A stretch of 64,000 nt of DNA from Neobacillus sp. PS2-9 (GCF_030915525.1 NZ_CP133269.1:2701001-2765000), one strand, 5' to 3'; positions 1 to 11,337 are shown, numbered from the stretch's first letter. Numbers and translations are program-made. Notes: generated from the sequence alone by a model not told the origin.

Positions 1-445
1 ATAACAAACTTCCCGTACCGTACGCACCAACAGAAATTCCAGAAATAAGTCCTTTTCTCTCAGGAAACCACTTAATTAAGTTTGATAAGGAGGTGATATA
101 AGCAGTACCGTCTGCTGCTCCAACTACCACACCAACTAAAATATAAAGCATCCACAAAGACGAAACCTGAGAACTAAGAATTAATCCTGCCCCCAACACA
201 AGACCTGCACAACCAATTAAACGTCGAAGCCCCCATTTATCCTGTAGCTTCCCGGCAAACAATGTAGAGAATGCCAATGCGAAGCTGGTGATTGAAAAAA
301 TAATAGCAACAGAATTTAACTTCCAATGAAAGAGTTCGACTAACGGCTGGTTAAAAAGACTCCAAGTATAGATGGTACCTAATCCCATCTGTACAATTAT
401 AGTTCCTAACACAATTAGCCATCGACGATCTGTAGTTGATTTCAT
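1..445 (-). CDS. yhjX: YhjX-like MFS transporter (OFA family), C-terminus outside window
   Basis: The N-terminal 148 codons of a major facilitator transporter lie on the minus strand; the rest runs off the left edge. I translated it from the ATG at 445, which follows an AAGAGGAG ribosome binding site. The product starts MKSTTDRRWLIVLGTII and has the hydrophobic pattern of the first MFS helices. Motifs such as IYTWSLFNQPL and LIKWFPERKGLISG closely resemble E. coli YhjX of the oxalate/formate antiporter-like family. In E. coli, YhjX expression is switched on by the pyruvate-responsive YpdA/YpdB system. Here genes for such a pair lie immediately upstream, so control by it is very likely. The substrate is not shown by sequence; a carboxylate is a guess from the family. 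Confidence 0.85.
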   Translation of the reverse strand, partial: MKSTTDRRWLIVLGTIIVQMGLGTIYTWSLFNQPLVELFHWKLNSVAIIFSITSFALAFSTLFAGKLQDKWGLRRLIGCAGLVLGAGLILSSQVSSLWMLYILVGVVVGAADGTAYITSLSNLIKWFPERKGLISGISVGAYGTGSLL

Positions 446-555
446 TGCGATCTCCTCTTTTCTTCCTTATAAAAAATGATAATGTTTAACATCAGAATCT
501 TATTTGATCTTGTTTACATCATCATCATAGCACCGAAAAAAAAGAAGAAACCGTT

Positions 556-592
556 TTCAGAACGAGATGCCTATTATTCGGAATGAATGGCT
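556..592 (-). promoter_or_regulatory. Candidate YpdB (LytTR) binding site: direct repeat with 21-bp period
   Basis: Read on the minus strand toward yhjX, two 10-mers, AGCCATTCAT (583-592) and GGCATCTCGT (562-571), are separated by exactly 11 bp. The E. coli YpdB box is, from memory, GGCATTTCAT-N11-GGCATTTCAT; the two copies match it at 7 and 8 of 10 positions. The similarity runs on as TCATTCCGAA and TCGTTCTGAA. The site lies between the ypdB stop codon and the yhjX start. A weak -10-like TATCAT sits downstream with no good -35, which fits an activator-dependent promoter. Confidence 0.6.
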
Positions 593-593
593 G

Positions 594-1373
594 TTAAAGA
601 TGCATAATTTGTCGAAACGCTTTCACTTTGCTTCTGCTTACAGGTATTTCCTCTGATTGGTCCTTCAGACGCAGCAGGTAGGTTTGATTAAACCATGGGA
701 CAATTTCACGGATTTTGGTCAAGTTGACCGTATATGAACGGTGGCAACGAAAGAAAAGATCCTCTGGTAAAAGGGAATCAAATTCCGTTATGCTCATCGG
801 CATGGTGTACTCCTCCTGTTGGGTATACACCAATGTAACTTTTTCACTAGCTATCGCGTAATAAATATCATTCACATCTGTGACGATAATTTTATCGTTC
901 TTTTTCAAATTGATTCGACTAGTCGTCTTCGTTGAGATTTTTCTTTGTTGTCCTTGAGATTTCGGATGCGATTCAAGTTTTCTGTTTAGGAGAGTTGTTT
1001 CGGCTTGATCTCGTTTAAAGGCAGATTCAAGCCGGTTTAACATTGCGGCAATCCTCTTCTCGTCATAGGGCTTTAGGATGTAATCAAAGGCTTCAAGTTC
1101 AAAGGCTTGTGCTGCATGCTCTTTGTAGGCAGTAGTAAAGACAATATAAGGCCTTTTTGTAAATTTACTTATGGTACTCGCTAACAACATGCCATTTAGA
1201 GACGGAATATTAATATCCAAAAAGATCACATCTGTTTCATGTTCCTGCAAAAATTTTAAAACATCTAAGCCATCATCAAAGAAATGGGTCACTTTAATTT
1301 CGCTATAGGATTCAACTAAATACTCCAGTTCTTCACGTGCTGGTATTTCATCTTCCACAATAATCGCTCTCAT
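594..1373 (-). CDS. ypdB: YpdB-like LytTR response regulator
   Basis: This 259-aa response regulator of the LytTR family has an N-terminal receiver domain (about 1-120) with the acidic pair E7/D8, phospho-acceptor D53 in FLDINIPS, the FTTAY switch region and the LKPYD lysine. A C-terminal LytTR DNA-binding domain (about 150-255) contains [12 protein letters not shown]. The whole chain resembles E. coli YpdB, including the terminal MHL. Its start codon overlaps the 3' end of the sensor kinase gene by 4 bp, so the two are translationally coupled. It probably activates the downstream yhjX-like gene through the repeat at 556-592. Confidence 0.9.
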   Translation of the reverse strand: MRAIIVEDEIPAREELEYLVESYSEIKVTHFFDDGLDVLKFLQEHETDVIFLDINIPSLNGMLLASTISKFTKRPYIVFTTAYKEHAAQAFELEAFDYILKPYDEKRIAAMLNRLESAFKRDQAETTLLNRKLESHPKSQGQQRKISTKTTSRINLKKNDKIIVTDVNDIYYAIASEKVTLVYTQQEEYTMPMSITEFDSLLPEDLFFRCHRSYTVNLTKIREIVPWFNQTYLLRLKDQSEEIPVSRSKVKAFRQIMHL

Positions 1374-3031
1374 AGGTTCTCCTTTACCATATCAAAAAAA
1401 ACTTCTGTTCCAGGTGACAGCCGGTGGATGACCAGTCCATGCCCATAGATGAGTTTCACTCGCTGGTGAACATTATACAAGCCGATTTTGTTGGCCGGTA
1501 CATCATCATGCAGCAACTGTTGAATGACATCTTCACTTATTCCAGCTCCCGTATCCTTCACACTAATTCTTATTTTATTTCCCAAATCCTTAACTGAAAT
1601 GGTTACCACTCCTGGGCCTTTTATCGTTAAGATTCCATGGATAATGGCATTTTCCACTAAAGGCTGGATGAGCAGGCTCGGTATGTGGACATCCACATCG
1701 TCAATATCGTATTCCACCGTTAATCTGCTGCCGAACCTTGCCCTCTCTATCTGCACATAATCACGGACTTGCTCTAATTCTTTATGAATATCAATCAATT
1801 CATCACTAACTTCTAAATTGTAACGCATATAGCCAGATAGATTGATAATCAATTCACGCGCCTTTTCTGGATTTTTGCGTGTGGTGGAAGCAATCGCATT
1901 GAGTGCATTAAATAAAAAGTGCGGATTAATCTTCGTTTGGAGTGCCTTCAGTTCAGCCTTGTTGGCAGCTTCTTTTATCTGCTCAATGCGCGATACCTCC
2001 ATAAGAGTGGAAATGATTTGTGAAAGTCCGATGGCCATAGTTTGCAGCGAATGGGTCATTTTATAGGCTTTTCGATAATATATTTTAAGGGTTCCTGTCA
2101 CCTCTCCATGTTCCTCAAAAGGAACGATTAAAAGGGAGTGAATTTGGGGAGTATGGTGATCCGCGACTTGATTGCGAATTATGAACTTCCCACTGTGAAT
2201 CGCCTCTTTTGTTAAATCACTTATGATTTCCTGACCGATTTCATATCGTTCTTCTCCAAAGCCAACATAAGCGAGCACATTATGGGTATCTGTAATCGCA
2301 ACTGCGTCGGCCTTTATATCATTTTTTATAATACGACAAATCTTCTTAAGGGAATCCGTGTTAATAGACCGAAAGTAAGGCAGTGTCTTATTGGCAATAT
2401 CCAGGGCTAACTTTGCCTGTCTCGCAGCAATCATTTCCTTTTCACCTTCAACGCTCATCACTAGCAATACAATAAGCCCAATGTTAACCTCTCCTGCAAT
2501 CATAGGGAAGGCGATTTTTGAGACGATGTCCAAACCTAGTTCAAATGGATTCGCCATCGCAAGAATCAGCACCATAGTCAACATTTCAGATAACATTCCG
2601 GCTGCTATTCCATAAATCCAGCGCAATGACCTCTTCACTCTTCGGTTAATATAACCTGAAACAATCCCCGCTAAAATGCTCGTAATGAGACATGGGATTG
2701 AAGTGGGTCCACCAATATCAATTAAATATCGGTGTACTCCTGAAACAATCCCGGTAATGATTCCTACCCAAGGTCCAAACAAGATCCCACCCGAAACAAC
2801 AGCGATAATCCTCACATTCACAAGTGACCCTTCCACATTAATCCCTGAATAGGTACCAAATATGGCAAATAAACAAAACACAAGTGTAATGACAACCCGC
2901 TCTGTAGGTGAATGGCGGTCTTTTTGAAGCGATTCCTTAAACCTCGGGATTCGTATCATAAAGAACAGGCAAATCAAAAGCAGGGCAGCCCGTTCAAATA
3001 AATGGATCAGCATTTCTAATGTTGTATTCAT
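1370..3031 (-). CDS. ypdA: YpdA-like sensor histidine kinase (LytS family)
   Basis: This 553-aa membrane sensor kinase has a 5TMR-LYT multi-helix domain in residues 1-200, including [14 protein letters not shown] and [13 protein letters not shown]-like domain follows (about 215-345), then a His_kinase motif with H371 in [13 protein letters not shown], and an ATPase domain with N-box [11 protein letters not shown] (456-466) and DTGAGIS. Length and motifs match E. coli YpdA (565 aa). In E. coli that protein acts with BtsS in sensing extracellular pyruvate. The ligand here is inferred from this similarity. The gene is first in a two-gene operon with ypdB. Confidence 0.9.
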   Translation of the reverse strand: MNTTLEMLIHLFERAALLLICLFFMIRIPRFKESLQKDRHSPTERVVITLVFCLFAIFGTYSGINVEGSLVNVRIIAVVSGGILFGPWVGIITGIVSGVHRYLIDIGGPTSIPCLITSILAGIVSGYINRRVKRSLRWIYGIAAGMLSEMLTMVLILAMANPFELGLDIVSKIAFPMIAGEVNIGLIVLLVMSVEGEKEMIAARQAKLALDIANKTLPYFRSINTDSLKKICRIIKNDIKADAVAITDTHNVLAYVGFGEERYEIGQEIISDLTKEAIHSGKFIIRNQVADHHTPQIHSLLIVPFEEHGEVTGTLKIYYRKAYKMTHSLQTMAIGLSQIISTLMEVSRIEQIKEAANKAELKALQTKINPHFLFNALNAIASTTRKNPEKARELIINLSGYMRYNLEVSDELIDIHKELEQVRDYVQIERARFGSRLTVEYDIDDVDVHIPSLLIQPLVENAIIHGILTIKGPGVVTISVKDLGNKIRISVKDTGAGISEDVIQQLLHDDVPANKIGLYNVHQRVKLIYGHGLVIHRLSPGTEVFFDMVKENL

Positions 3032-3204
3032 CTAAAGTTCCTCTCTATATTTCTAAAAACACTTCTATTTTGGAGATATCTATTTATTATTTCCACTTAT
3101 CTGCTTGAAATTTATGTACCATGAAGAATCTAATAAAAGGATGAAAACTGAGACATTTTTTAACATACAAATATATGACGCTTCTAAAAACTCACCAAAA
3201 TACA

Positions 3205-3236
3205 AAACAGTGGGGAACGAATGCTCCCCACTGTTT
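3205..3236 (-). terminator. Strong hairpin between ypdA and rph (terminator or attenuator)
   Basis: Twelve-bp arms (AAACAGTGGGGA at 3205-3216 and TCCCCACTGTTT at 3225-3236) enclose an 8-nt loop. Read leftward the stem is followed by TTTTGTATTTT, like an intrinsic terminator. Read rightward the T-tract is interrupted. It sits in the 421-bp gap between the divergent ypdA and rph starts, where no gene would need terminating. It could therefore attenuate a leader on either side. The rest of the gap shows only a short CATCA-GT-TGATG hairpin (3320-3331) followed by ATTTTTG and an AT-rich promoter-like stretch near 3350. Confidence 0.5.
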
Positions 3237-3434
3237 AATACGTTATTTAACTGGTTTTTTCATTAATGGTTTTGAAAATTTCAATGATTGATTTTCGTTA
3301 ACAAATTTGGCCCCGAGGCATCAGTTGATGATTTTTGTACTCTTCCTATATTAATTATAACATATAAAAAACAGTCAAAATAGACTATTTATTCCCATTT
3401 ACTACTGCTAAAATGCAATAGAACTTTAATGTGA

Positions 3435-6053
<2,619 letters not shown>

Positions 6054-6079
6054 AAAGGAAAGTGAAAACTAAATATAAG

Positions 6080-6110
6080 AAAAGGCTCAGTATAGTGAAC
6101 TGAGCCTTTT
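6080..6110 (+). terminator. Intrinsic terminator after rph
   Basis: The arms AAAAGGCTCAG and CTGAGCCTTTT form an 11-bp stem with a short loop, ending in a T-tract. It lies just downstream of the rph stop codon and could also act for the convergent ywaF-like gene. Confidence 0.85.
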
Positions 6111-6155
6111 CATTTCGGGTTTTATAGTCTCCATCCTTTTATTGAATGTGTCAGC

Positions 6156-6881
6156 TTAACCCGCTTCCTTCACCTTTTTGTTTTTCTTTTCTACCCTTAT
6201 TAAAATTTCCATTGGTATATAGGTAATCCCAAATACAATCAGTGCAGCAATCTCTAGATTTATATAATACATAATCCCAGTTCCAAATAATGTGAGAATG
6301 GTTTCTGATTCTGTTGGAGCAGCCAGGTAGAAAAAGTTCGTGTCAATCAGCTTATTCAAGATAAATATGGGAACGGCAATAATATTAGCGGTTACATAAC
6401 TAAACAAGATAGCTTTCCTTGGAACCCTGTAACCTTCATATAGGATAAAATACAATGCGGCTAACGGAAGAATGGAATGGTGAAGGAAATACTCGATATA
6501 GCGAAAATGTGGGAATGTGTAGACCATTTCTGGTGTAACCATTGCTAAAAATGGAGGAAGTGTACCGAAAAAATATAACAAATAAAACATTTTATGATTC
6601 TTTTTCAAAAATAAATACATTGCTAAAAAGGTACTAAGTGAACACAGCTGTAAGGGAAGATCACTCACATCCCATTGATCGGTTAAAATTAGCCATAGAT
6701 GCGAGGAAATCTCACAGGCTGGTAAAAGAAGAAACAGTGTCCATTTAATAATCTGCTGATACATCTTACGTTTGTTTCTGAAATACACTAAAACACCACA
6801 GGCTACAAAGAATGCCACTAATGTCCAGATATGAACAGAAGAAAATAACTCAAATCCCTGCATTCCTGTCACAGAAAACAT
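6156..6881 (-). CDS. YwaF-like integral membrane protein (TIGR02206 type)
   Basis: This 241-aa protein has about six to seven hydrophobic helices spread over the chain, starting with WTLVAFFVACGVLVYF. It contains the family-typical stretch DLPLQLCSLSTFLAMYLF and HHSILPLAALYFILYEGY, and a Lys-rich C-terminal tail. This matches the TIGR02206/YwaF group of Bacillus membrane proteins of unknown function. It stands alone, convergent with rph and divergent from a GerP-like gene. No catalytic motif is evident. Confidence 0.75.
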   Translation of the reverse strand: MFSVTGMQGFELFSSVHIWTLVAFFVACGVLVYFRNKRKMYQQIIKWTLFLLLPACEISSHLWLILTDQWDVSDLPLQLCSLSTFLAMYLFLKKNHKMFYLLYFFGTLPPFLAMVTPEMVYTFPHFRYIEYFLHHSILPLAALYFILYEGYRVPRKAILFSYVTANIIAVPIFILNKLIDTNFFYLAAPTESETILTLFGTGIMYYINLEIAALIVFGITYIPMEILIRVEKKNKKVKEAG

Positions 6882-6955
6882 GATGTTGTCACCACCTCTC
6901 GCTGTTCAGTGAAATGCTGTTATTTTAAGTGTATTCACCAATAGAAAAAAATGGC

Positions 6956-7012
6956 ACGAATTTAATTCGTATCTAAGAAAGGTAACGTAAGTTTCATTCT
7001 TAGCATATAATC
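6956..7012 (+). promoter_or_regulatory. Palindrome and sigma-K-like promoter upstream of the GerP-like gene
   Basis: A perfect 15-bp palindrome, ACGAATTtAATTCGT (6956-6970), lies between the divergent ywaF-like and gerP-like genes. Downstream, an AC (6985-6986), 17 nt and CATATAATC (7004-7012) resemble the sigma-K pattern AC-N16/17-CATANNNTA that drives gerP operons. The match is partial. Confidence 0.35.
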
Positions 7013-7032
7013 ATGATGGGTGGGTGATTGAT

Positions 7033-7254
7033 ATGGAGAATAAAGTAGAACAAGCATTTAAAATCAATTTTTTGAAAATCGGCACAATGACCAATACTGG
7101 AGCTTTACAAATTGGTGTGGGGGCTGGTAAAAAAAAACGAGGTCCTTCAGCCGGTTATACTACCATTGGAGAGAGCCTAGTGCAAGTTACAGCACCCACA
7201 GCACCTGCTGTTCCCTTGCAAGCACCAGTTCGTGATTCAGTAAAAGGTTTGTAA
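7033..7254 (+). CDS. GerPB/GerPD-like spore germination protein
   Basis: This small 73-aa protein starts at the ATG preceded by GGTGGGTGAT. The segment INFLKIGTMTNTGALQIG resembles the repeated KIGxIxNSSVLQIG motif of GerPB and GerPD, coat-associated proteins that help germinants cross the spore coat. The C-terminal half is rich in Pro, Ala and Thr, as in that family. Unlike gerPA-F it is alone and not in a six-gene operon, so it may be an orphan paralog. An in-frame GTG at 7024 is a poorer start. Confidence 0.6.
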   Translation: MENKVEQAFKINFLKIGTMTNTGALQIGVGAGKKKRGPSAGYTTIGESLVQVTAPTAPAVPLQAPVRDSVKGL

Positions 7255-7323
7255 TTTTGATAAGAGAAGCGGATTGATTTAACGGGTCCGTTACCTTTCG
7301 AAAACATAATAAACAGTAAAATA

Positions 7324-7355
7324 AAAAATGACCAACAAATTAGCTGGTCATTTTT
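7324..7355. terminator. Bidirectional terminator
   Basis: The arms AAAAATGACCA (7324-7334) and TGGTCATTTTT (7345-7355) form an 11-bp stem with A and T tracts on both sides. It sits between the convergent gerP-like and XRE-cupin genes and can serve both. Confidence 0.8.
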
Positions 7356-7413
7356 ATTTGATTTAAAGCTGTTTTTTTAGTGAATTTCCCCTGTTGTACG
7401 TTCAACAAGGATT

Positions 7414-7959
7414 TTAAAAAGCCGGTGGAGTGGCCGAAAAAAGGATTGATGCTTTTTCATTAAAATGATTTTCCCATTTATGTTTCATATGTGCGGGTAT
7501 CTTTACACTATCCCCAGGCTCTAATATGTATTGTTCATCCTCTAAATACACCTTTAGTTTTCCTTCCAGTACAAAAGCAACCTCTTCTCCCTTGTGTGCC
7601 AGAAGTTTCTCAGATGAAACTGAATTCGGAGGAAGATTCATAATTGCGGTTGCCAGCGATCCTGAAAAATCAGGTGACAATAATTCATATGAAAGTCCAT
7701 CTACAATCATTTTTTTTCGCTCATTTGACCTTACAACTAAATCAGCTGTATTTGCCTCTTCTAATAAAAAACTAAAAGTAGGAACATCAAGCGCCTTAGC
7801 TAAAACCTTTAGAGTTTGAATGGAAGGATTGGCTAACCCTCTTTCAATTTGACTTAACATGGATGGTGTTATTTCAGCTATCGTGGCTAGTTCTCTATTG
7901 CTCAAACCTTTGGCTTTTCTGTATTTCTCCACTTTTTTACCAATATCTATATTTTCCAT
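7414..7959 (-). CDS. XRE-family regulator with cupin domain
   Basis: This 181-aa protein starts at the ATG at 7959, preceded by AGAGGAG. Residues about 5-62 form an HTH_3 domain (LSNRELATIAEITPSMLSQI) and residues about 110-175 a small cupin barrel (GEEVAFVLEGK, LEPGDSVKIPAHMKHKW). Members of this SutR/PuuR-like class sense a small ligand in the cupin and usually control a neighbouring transporter or catabolic gene. It is divergent from a LysE-type exporter across 139 bp that carry three similar palindromes, so it probably represses that exporter and itself. Confidence 0.85.
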   Translation of the reverse strand: MENIDIGKKVEKYRKAKGLSNRELATIAEITPSMLSQIERGLANPSIQTLKVLAKALDVPTFSFLLEEANTADLVVRSNERKKMIVDGLSYELLSPDFSGSLATAIMNLPPNSVSSEKLLAHKGEEVAFVLEGKLKVYLEDEQYILEPGDSVKIPAHMKHKWENHFNEKASILFSATPPAF

Positions 7960-7971
7960 TGTGCTCCTCTT

Positions 7972-8041
7972 GTTAAATATCATTAAATTTTATTAAATAA
8001 AAATTAACAACCATTCGTAAATATGTTAAATTATATTTAAC
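7972..8041. promoter_or_regulatory. Three 17-bp near-palindromes, candidate XRE-cupin operators
   Basis: The sites GTTAAA-N5-TTAAAT (7972-7988), ATTAAA-N5-ATTAAC (7992-8008) and GTTAAA-N5-TTTAAC (8025-8041, perfect) share length and layout. They lie between the divergent regulator and exporter genes. The region is AT-rich, so chance similarity is possible, but the regular design favours operators. Confidence 0.5.
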
Positions 8042-8098
8042 TTAATAAAATTATATTTTACCAATTTGTATTTTACAAGTCAGGAAGGAGTGGAGAAA

Positions 8099-8721
8099 AT
8101 GAATGACTTCTTTACGTTTTTAATCCTTTCATTATTTGTTATCATGAGTCCAGGAATCGATACAGCACTTATAACAAAGAGGACAATTTCAGATGGAAGA
8201 ACAGATGGTTATAAAATGGCTTTAGGTATTACAGCTGGCTCTTTGGTACATACCTTTGCTGCTGCCTTTGGCCTTTCTGCTATATTAATGCAGTCTGCCG
8301 TTGCGTTTGAAATTGTGAAATATGCGGGTGCCATTTACTTGATCTACCTCGGATTATCTTCTTTCATCTCTAGGAAAAAGAAGAAAGCTGTTGGTGATGC
8401 AACCCTTCCCCCTTCTGACTTGAAAAAATCTGCTTTTAAACAAGGACTCTTTTCAAATGTACTCAATCCCAAGGTGCCATGTTCTTCTTAACCTTTTTAC
8501 CCCAATTTGTTCAACCGGGAGCTGCAGTTACAAAACAACTGATTATTATGGGTGTTATATACACATTCCTATCCATCACTTGGTTCTTTGTATATGTCTT
8601 TTTCATTAACTATTTGCGCGAATGGCTTATGTCTCCGAAAGTGCAAAGGATTATGGATAAAACAACAGGACTTATCTTAATTGGATTTGGATTAAAATTG
8701 GCTTTAGGTAAACAACAATAA
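8099..8721 (+). pseudogene. LysE/RhtB-family amino acid exporter, frameshifted
   Basis: Two overlapping frames together encode a typical exporter of about 207 aa. The first part (MNDFFTFLILSLFVIMSPG... to NVLNPK) and the second (MFFLTFLPQFVQPG... to LALGKQQ) are complete when joined. At about 8473 the sequence AAGGTGCCATG is one base short of the expected Asn-Pro-Lys-Val-Ala-Met reading, so translation stops after NPKVPCSS. The ATG at 8099 follows AAGGAG. The loss may be a real mutation or a single-base sequencing error. The divergent XRE-cupin gene is its likely regulator. Confidence 0.8.
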
Positions 8722-8734
8722 GTAACTTGATACA

Positions 8735-8776
8735 AAAAAACGCTAAACTCAAATAAAAATGAGTTTAGCGTTTTTT
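8735..8776. terminator. Bidirectional terminator
   Basis: The arms AAAAAACGCTAAACTC and GAGTTTAGCGTTTTTT form a perfect 16-bp stem between the convergent LysE-like and MFS genes, so it works in both directions. Confidence 0.9.
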
Positions 8777-8785
8777 GATTTATTA

Positions 8786-10027
8786 TTATTTTTGTTTAGA
8801 TAACTTAATAGATGTTTTAGTAGTTTTTACCGCCTGTATCCCACCTTTTCGTACTAACCCAAAATAGGATAGGAATGCCAGAAAACTAGCGCAGAAGATG
8901 ATGACACCCATTGGAATGCCTGTATTCGGCCCTGCTATTCCCACAAGAGGAGCTGATATGGAACCAAGGACAAAAGGTAAAACTCCTAATAAGGCAGAGG
9001 CACTACCCGCAATATGGCCTTGCGTTTCAATCGCTAAAGCAAAACACGTAGTTCCAATAATACTGATAGATCCTACAAAAAAGAAAATCGGAATGGCGAC
9101 AGCGAGAAGCGGTGCTTTTAAATACAGAGCGATTAATAATGAAGCACCCGCTAAGTTAGAAATCGCTAACCCTATCTTTAAGAAAGTCCGCTCCGGAATG
9201 ATGTCTGCCAAACGGCCAACCAACTGACTTCCAATAATTAGAGCTAATCCATTTACTCCAAATAAAAAACTAAATTGTTGGGGTGTGACTCCATAAATAT
9301 TTTGATAGACAAACGGAATCCCAGATACATAGGCAAAGATTCCAGCAGTAGTAAAACCTTGAGTTAGTGCGTATCCTAAGAATGTTCGATCTCTGAATAA
9401 TGAACCAAAGTTCTTCAGAATTTGTGGTAAATTGCTAGGAACACGATTTTCTACTGGCAGAGTTTCTTCTAATTTTAATGAAACAGTGAAAAGCAACACC
9501 GCACCTAAACAAGCCAAAGCAACAAAAACCCCATGCCAATTGGTAAAAGCAAGAATTCCCCCACCAGCAATGGGTGCAACGATTGGTCCGAGGTTCCCCA
9601 CTAACACCATCATCGTAAAAAACTTGGTCAGTTCCCTTCCACTAAAAAGATCTCTGACAATCGCTCTTGAAATCACAAGTCCACCTGCTGCAGCAAAGCC
9701 CTGGACTAGACGGGATATAATAAGGAAATAGATATTTGGTGCAATCGCACATGTCAGCGATGCAAGTAGATACAAGATGATAAAGAAGATCAAAGGTTTT
9801 CGACGGCCTTTCACATCACTCATGGGACCAATGATCAATTGCCCCAAACCAAGACCTAATAAGCATGAAGTTAAACTAATTTGCACCAATGAGGCAGTGG
9901 TGTGATAATCTTTTACAATCGTTGGAAAGGACGGCAAATACGTATCAATTGTAAAAGGTCCTAATAGTCCAAGTGATCCTAGAAGTAATGCCAGCTGTAT
10001 TCGTTTCTTTCCACTCGGTTTATTCAA
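8786..10027 (-). CDS. Bcr/CflA-family drug efflux MFS transporter
   Basis: This 413-aa, 12-helix transporter contains the family motif GPFTIDTYLPSFPTI in helix 1. The MFS motif A follows in the loop after helix 2 (GPMSDVKGRRKPLI), and RLVQGFAAAGGLVISRAIVRDLF lies in helix 4. The Bcr/CflA group exports bicyclomycin, chloramphenicol and similar drugs by proton antiport. I chose the TTG start at 10027, preceded by AAGGCG at good spacing. An in-frame ATG 39 bp upstream (10066) has no ribosome binding site. The gene is monocistronic. Its substrate cannot be told from sequence. Confidence 0.8.
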   Translation of the reverse strand: MNKPSGKKRIQLALLLGSLGLLGPFTIDTYLPSFPTIVKDYHTTASLVQISLTSCLLGLGLGQLIIGPMSDVKGRRKPLIFFIILYLLASLTCAIAPNIYFLIISRLVQGFAAAGGLVISRAIVRDLFSGRELTKFFTMMVLVGNLGPIVAPIAGGGILAFTNWHGVFVALACLGAVLLFTVSLKLEETLPVENRVPSNLPQILKNFGSLFRDRTFLGYALTQGFTTAGIFAYVSGIPFVYQNIYGVTPQQFSFLFGVNGLALIIGSQLVGRLADIIPERTFLKIGLAISNLAGASLLIALYLKAPLLAVAIPIFFFVGSISIIGTTCFALAIETQGHIAGSASALLGVLPFVLGSISAPLVGIAGPNTGIPMGVIIFCASFLAFLSYFGLVRKGGIQAVKTTKTSIKLSKQK

Positions 10028-10212
10028 ATTCCATCGCCTTTCTAAAAAAAGTATTTGTATAACCATTTATTTCATTTTATTTCGAGCTGCTAAATAAAAA
10101 TAATTTTCATTATAACCCATTCTTACTCAATCGTAAATAATGGTGATTGGCTCATTTTTGCTCATTACATATTTAAGGGTAGGCTGTGTTATACCAGAAT
10201 GCTGATTTCACT

Positions 10213-10434
10213 GTGTGAAAAATAAACGGAAAAATTCCCCCTAAATTGGGAAATACCTATATTTCCTTAAAAATAAGAGGAGTTTTTCCGTTTATATTAT
10301 TAAAATGTATGGATTTTGTCCTACTTTAGAGCAGTTAACCGGAATATCTCCGCTTATTTTGGCTTATTAAGCTTCCTCTTTCAACATTAACAGGAAATTC
10401 TCCGCCTATGAATTCTCATACGTACCCAAAAATC
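10213..10434 (+). repeat. Dispersed ~225-bp intergenic element, copy 1
   Basis: This stretch aligns almost end to end with 53435-53658. Shared landmarks in the same order are GAAAAATAAACGGAA, TTCCTTAAAAATAAG, TTTAGAGCAGTTAA, CTCCGCTTATT and TATGAATTCTCATAC. It is non-coding and contains short hairpins such as a decayed copy of AAGCGGAAT...CTCCGCTTA. The 628-bp gap in which it lies (10067-10694) shows no gene. Confidence 0.85.
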
Positions 10435-10523
10435 GTTACGCTGAGTTCGGCAATGGCCTGTAAACTCTTAATGAGCAACATTTGTCATTCGCAATCCACA
10501 GCTTTAGCCATTAAAAGCGAAGC

Positions 10524-10545
10524 AGCAAGGGTATAAACCCTTGCT
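10524..10545. terminator. Hairpin, possible weak terminator
   Basis: Perfect 9-bp arms, AGCAAGGGT and ACCCTTGCT, have an ATAA loop. A T6 run follows on the plus side about 10 nt later. It lies downstream of the 118-aa gene on the minus strand. The spacing of the T-run makes its role uncertain. Confidence 0.4.
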
Positions 10546-10694
10546 ACTTCTAATGTTTTTTAAACTTTCTAGCTTACAAATTGACCTACATTTTTATAGT
10601 GCAAAAGGATTACATTTTGGTTTGCATTTTCCTGTGCAAATTGACGTTTTGCGACAGGAAACGAAACCCATAAAAAAATGTGCGCTTCATTTCA

Positions 10695-11051
10695 TCAAAA
10701 CTCCCGGTACCCCAGTATTGCCTGTTCGTTTTCTAATTCACTATTTAAAATTCCCATGTCTTGAATATGTGCACGAGTTTTTTCATCTCCCAAATAATAG
10801 AGTAAAGAATAAATCACCATCATTCGTATGTCATATTCTTTATTTTCAGGTTGATGATGATATTCAAGAAATGGAATATGTGCCCGAATATAACTTTCCC
10901 AATCGGTTTCATCAGTTTTATCAAATAGCCGTTCCAGGACAGCAATTTGGCTTTCCGTTGCGTTAATCTTAAAATCCCATTCCGCTCCATTAGGTTCAGT
11001 AAAAATCTCGTGAGATTGTATGTTTATATAATAGCTGTGTTTTTCATCCAT
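10695..11051 (-). CDS. Hypothetical protein, 118 aa
   Basis: I do not recognise a family. The start at 11051 (MDEKHSYYINIQ) is chosen because GGAGATGATCTT precedes it; the longer frame to 11102 lacks a ribosome binding site. The protein begins with YYINIQSHEIFTEPNGAEWDFKI and ends with an acidic helical segment. It is soluble and has no signal or membrane helix. It is flanked by a repeat on one side and a terminator and tRNA genes on the other. Confidence 0.6.
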   Translation of the reverse strand: MDEKHSYYINIQSHEIFTEPNGAEWDFKINATESQIAVLERLFDKTDETDWESYIRAHIPFLEYHHQPENKEYDIRMMVIYSLLYYLGDEKTRAHIQDMGILNSELENEQAILGYREF

Positions 11052-11114
11052 AAGATCATCTCCTATCCTTTTTCCATGTATACCACAACTTTTCGGGTCC
11101 AAAACCGTAAAGAA

Positions 11115-11147
11115 AAAACGCTAACCTCAAAAAGAGATTAGCGTTTT
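11115..11147. terminator. Intrinsic terminator downstream of the tRNA genes
   Basis: The arms AAAACGCTAAcCTC and GAGaTTAGCGTTTT form a 14-bp stem with one mismatch and a 5-nt A loop, with A and T tracts on both sides. It lies between the 118-aa gene start and the leftward tRNA pair, so it probably ends the tRNA transcript. Confidence 0.75.
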
Positions 11148-11243
11148 CGTTTTCGCACTATGTAATAGCCCACACAATTTCACAAGTTATGGCTGCTGCA
11201 TTCCTGCCCTGACCAGTTTCCTAGTGTCGTTGTTGGACTATGA

Positions 11244-11325
11244 TGCGGGTGAAGGGAGTCGAACCCCCACGCCCGAAGGCGCCAGATCCTAAGTCTGGTG
11301 CGTCTGCCAATTCCGCCACACCCGC
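11244..11325 (-). tRNA. tRNA-Leu (anticodon UAG)
   Basis: Reading the minus strand, GCGGGTG and CACCCGC form the acceptor stem. The anticodon arm CAGACTTAGGATCTG carries TAG. A long class II variable arm (CGCCTTCGGGCG) and the T-loop GGTTCGACTCC follow. The discriminator is A. The 3' end is TCA rather than an encoded CCA, so CCA would be added after transcription. Confidence 0.95.
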
Positions 11326-11337
11326 AAAATAATATTA

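Noticed and set aside
10541..10966. Plus-strand open frame of 141 codons
   Set aside because: Antisense to the 118-aa gene, which has the better ribosome binding site and composition.
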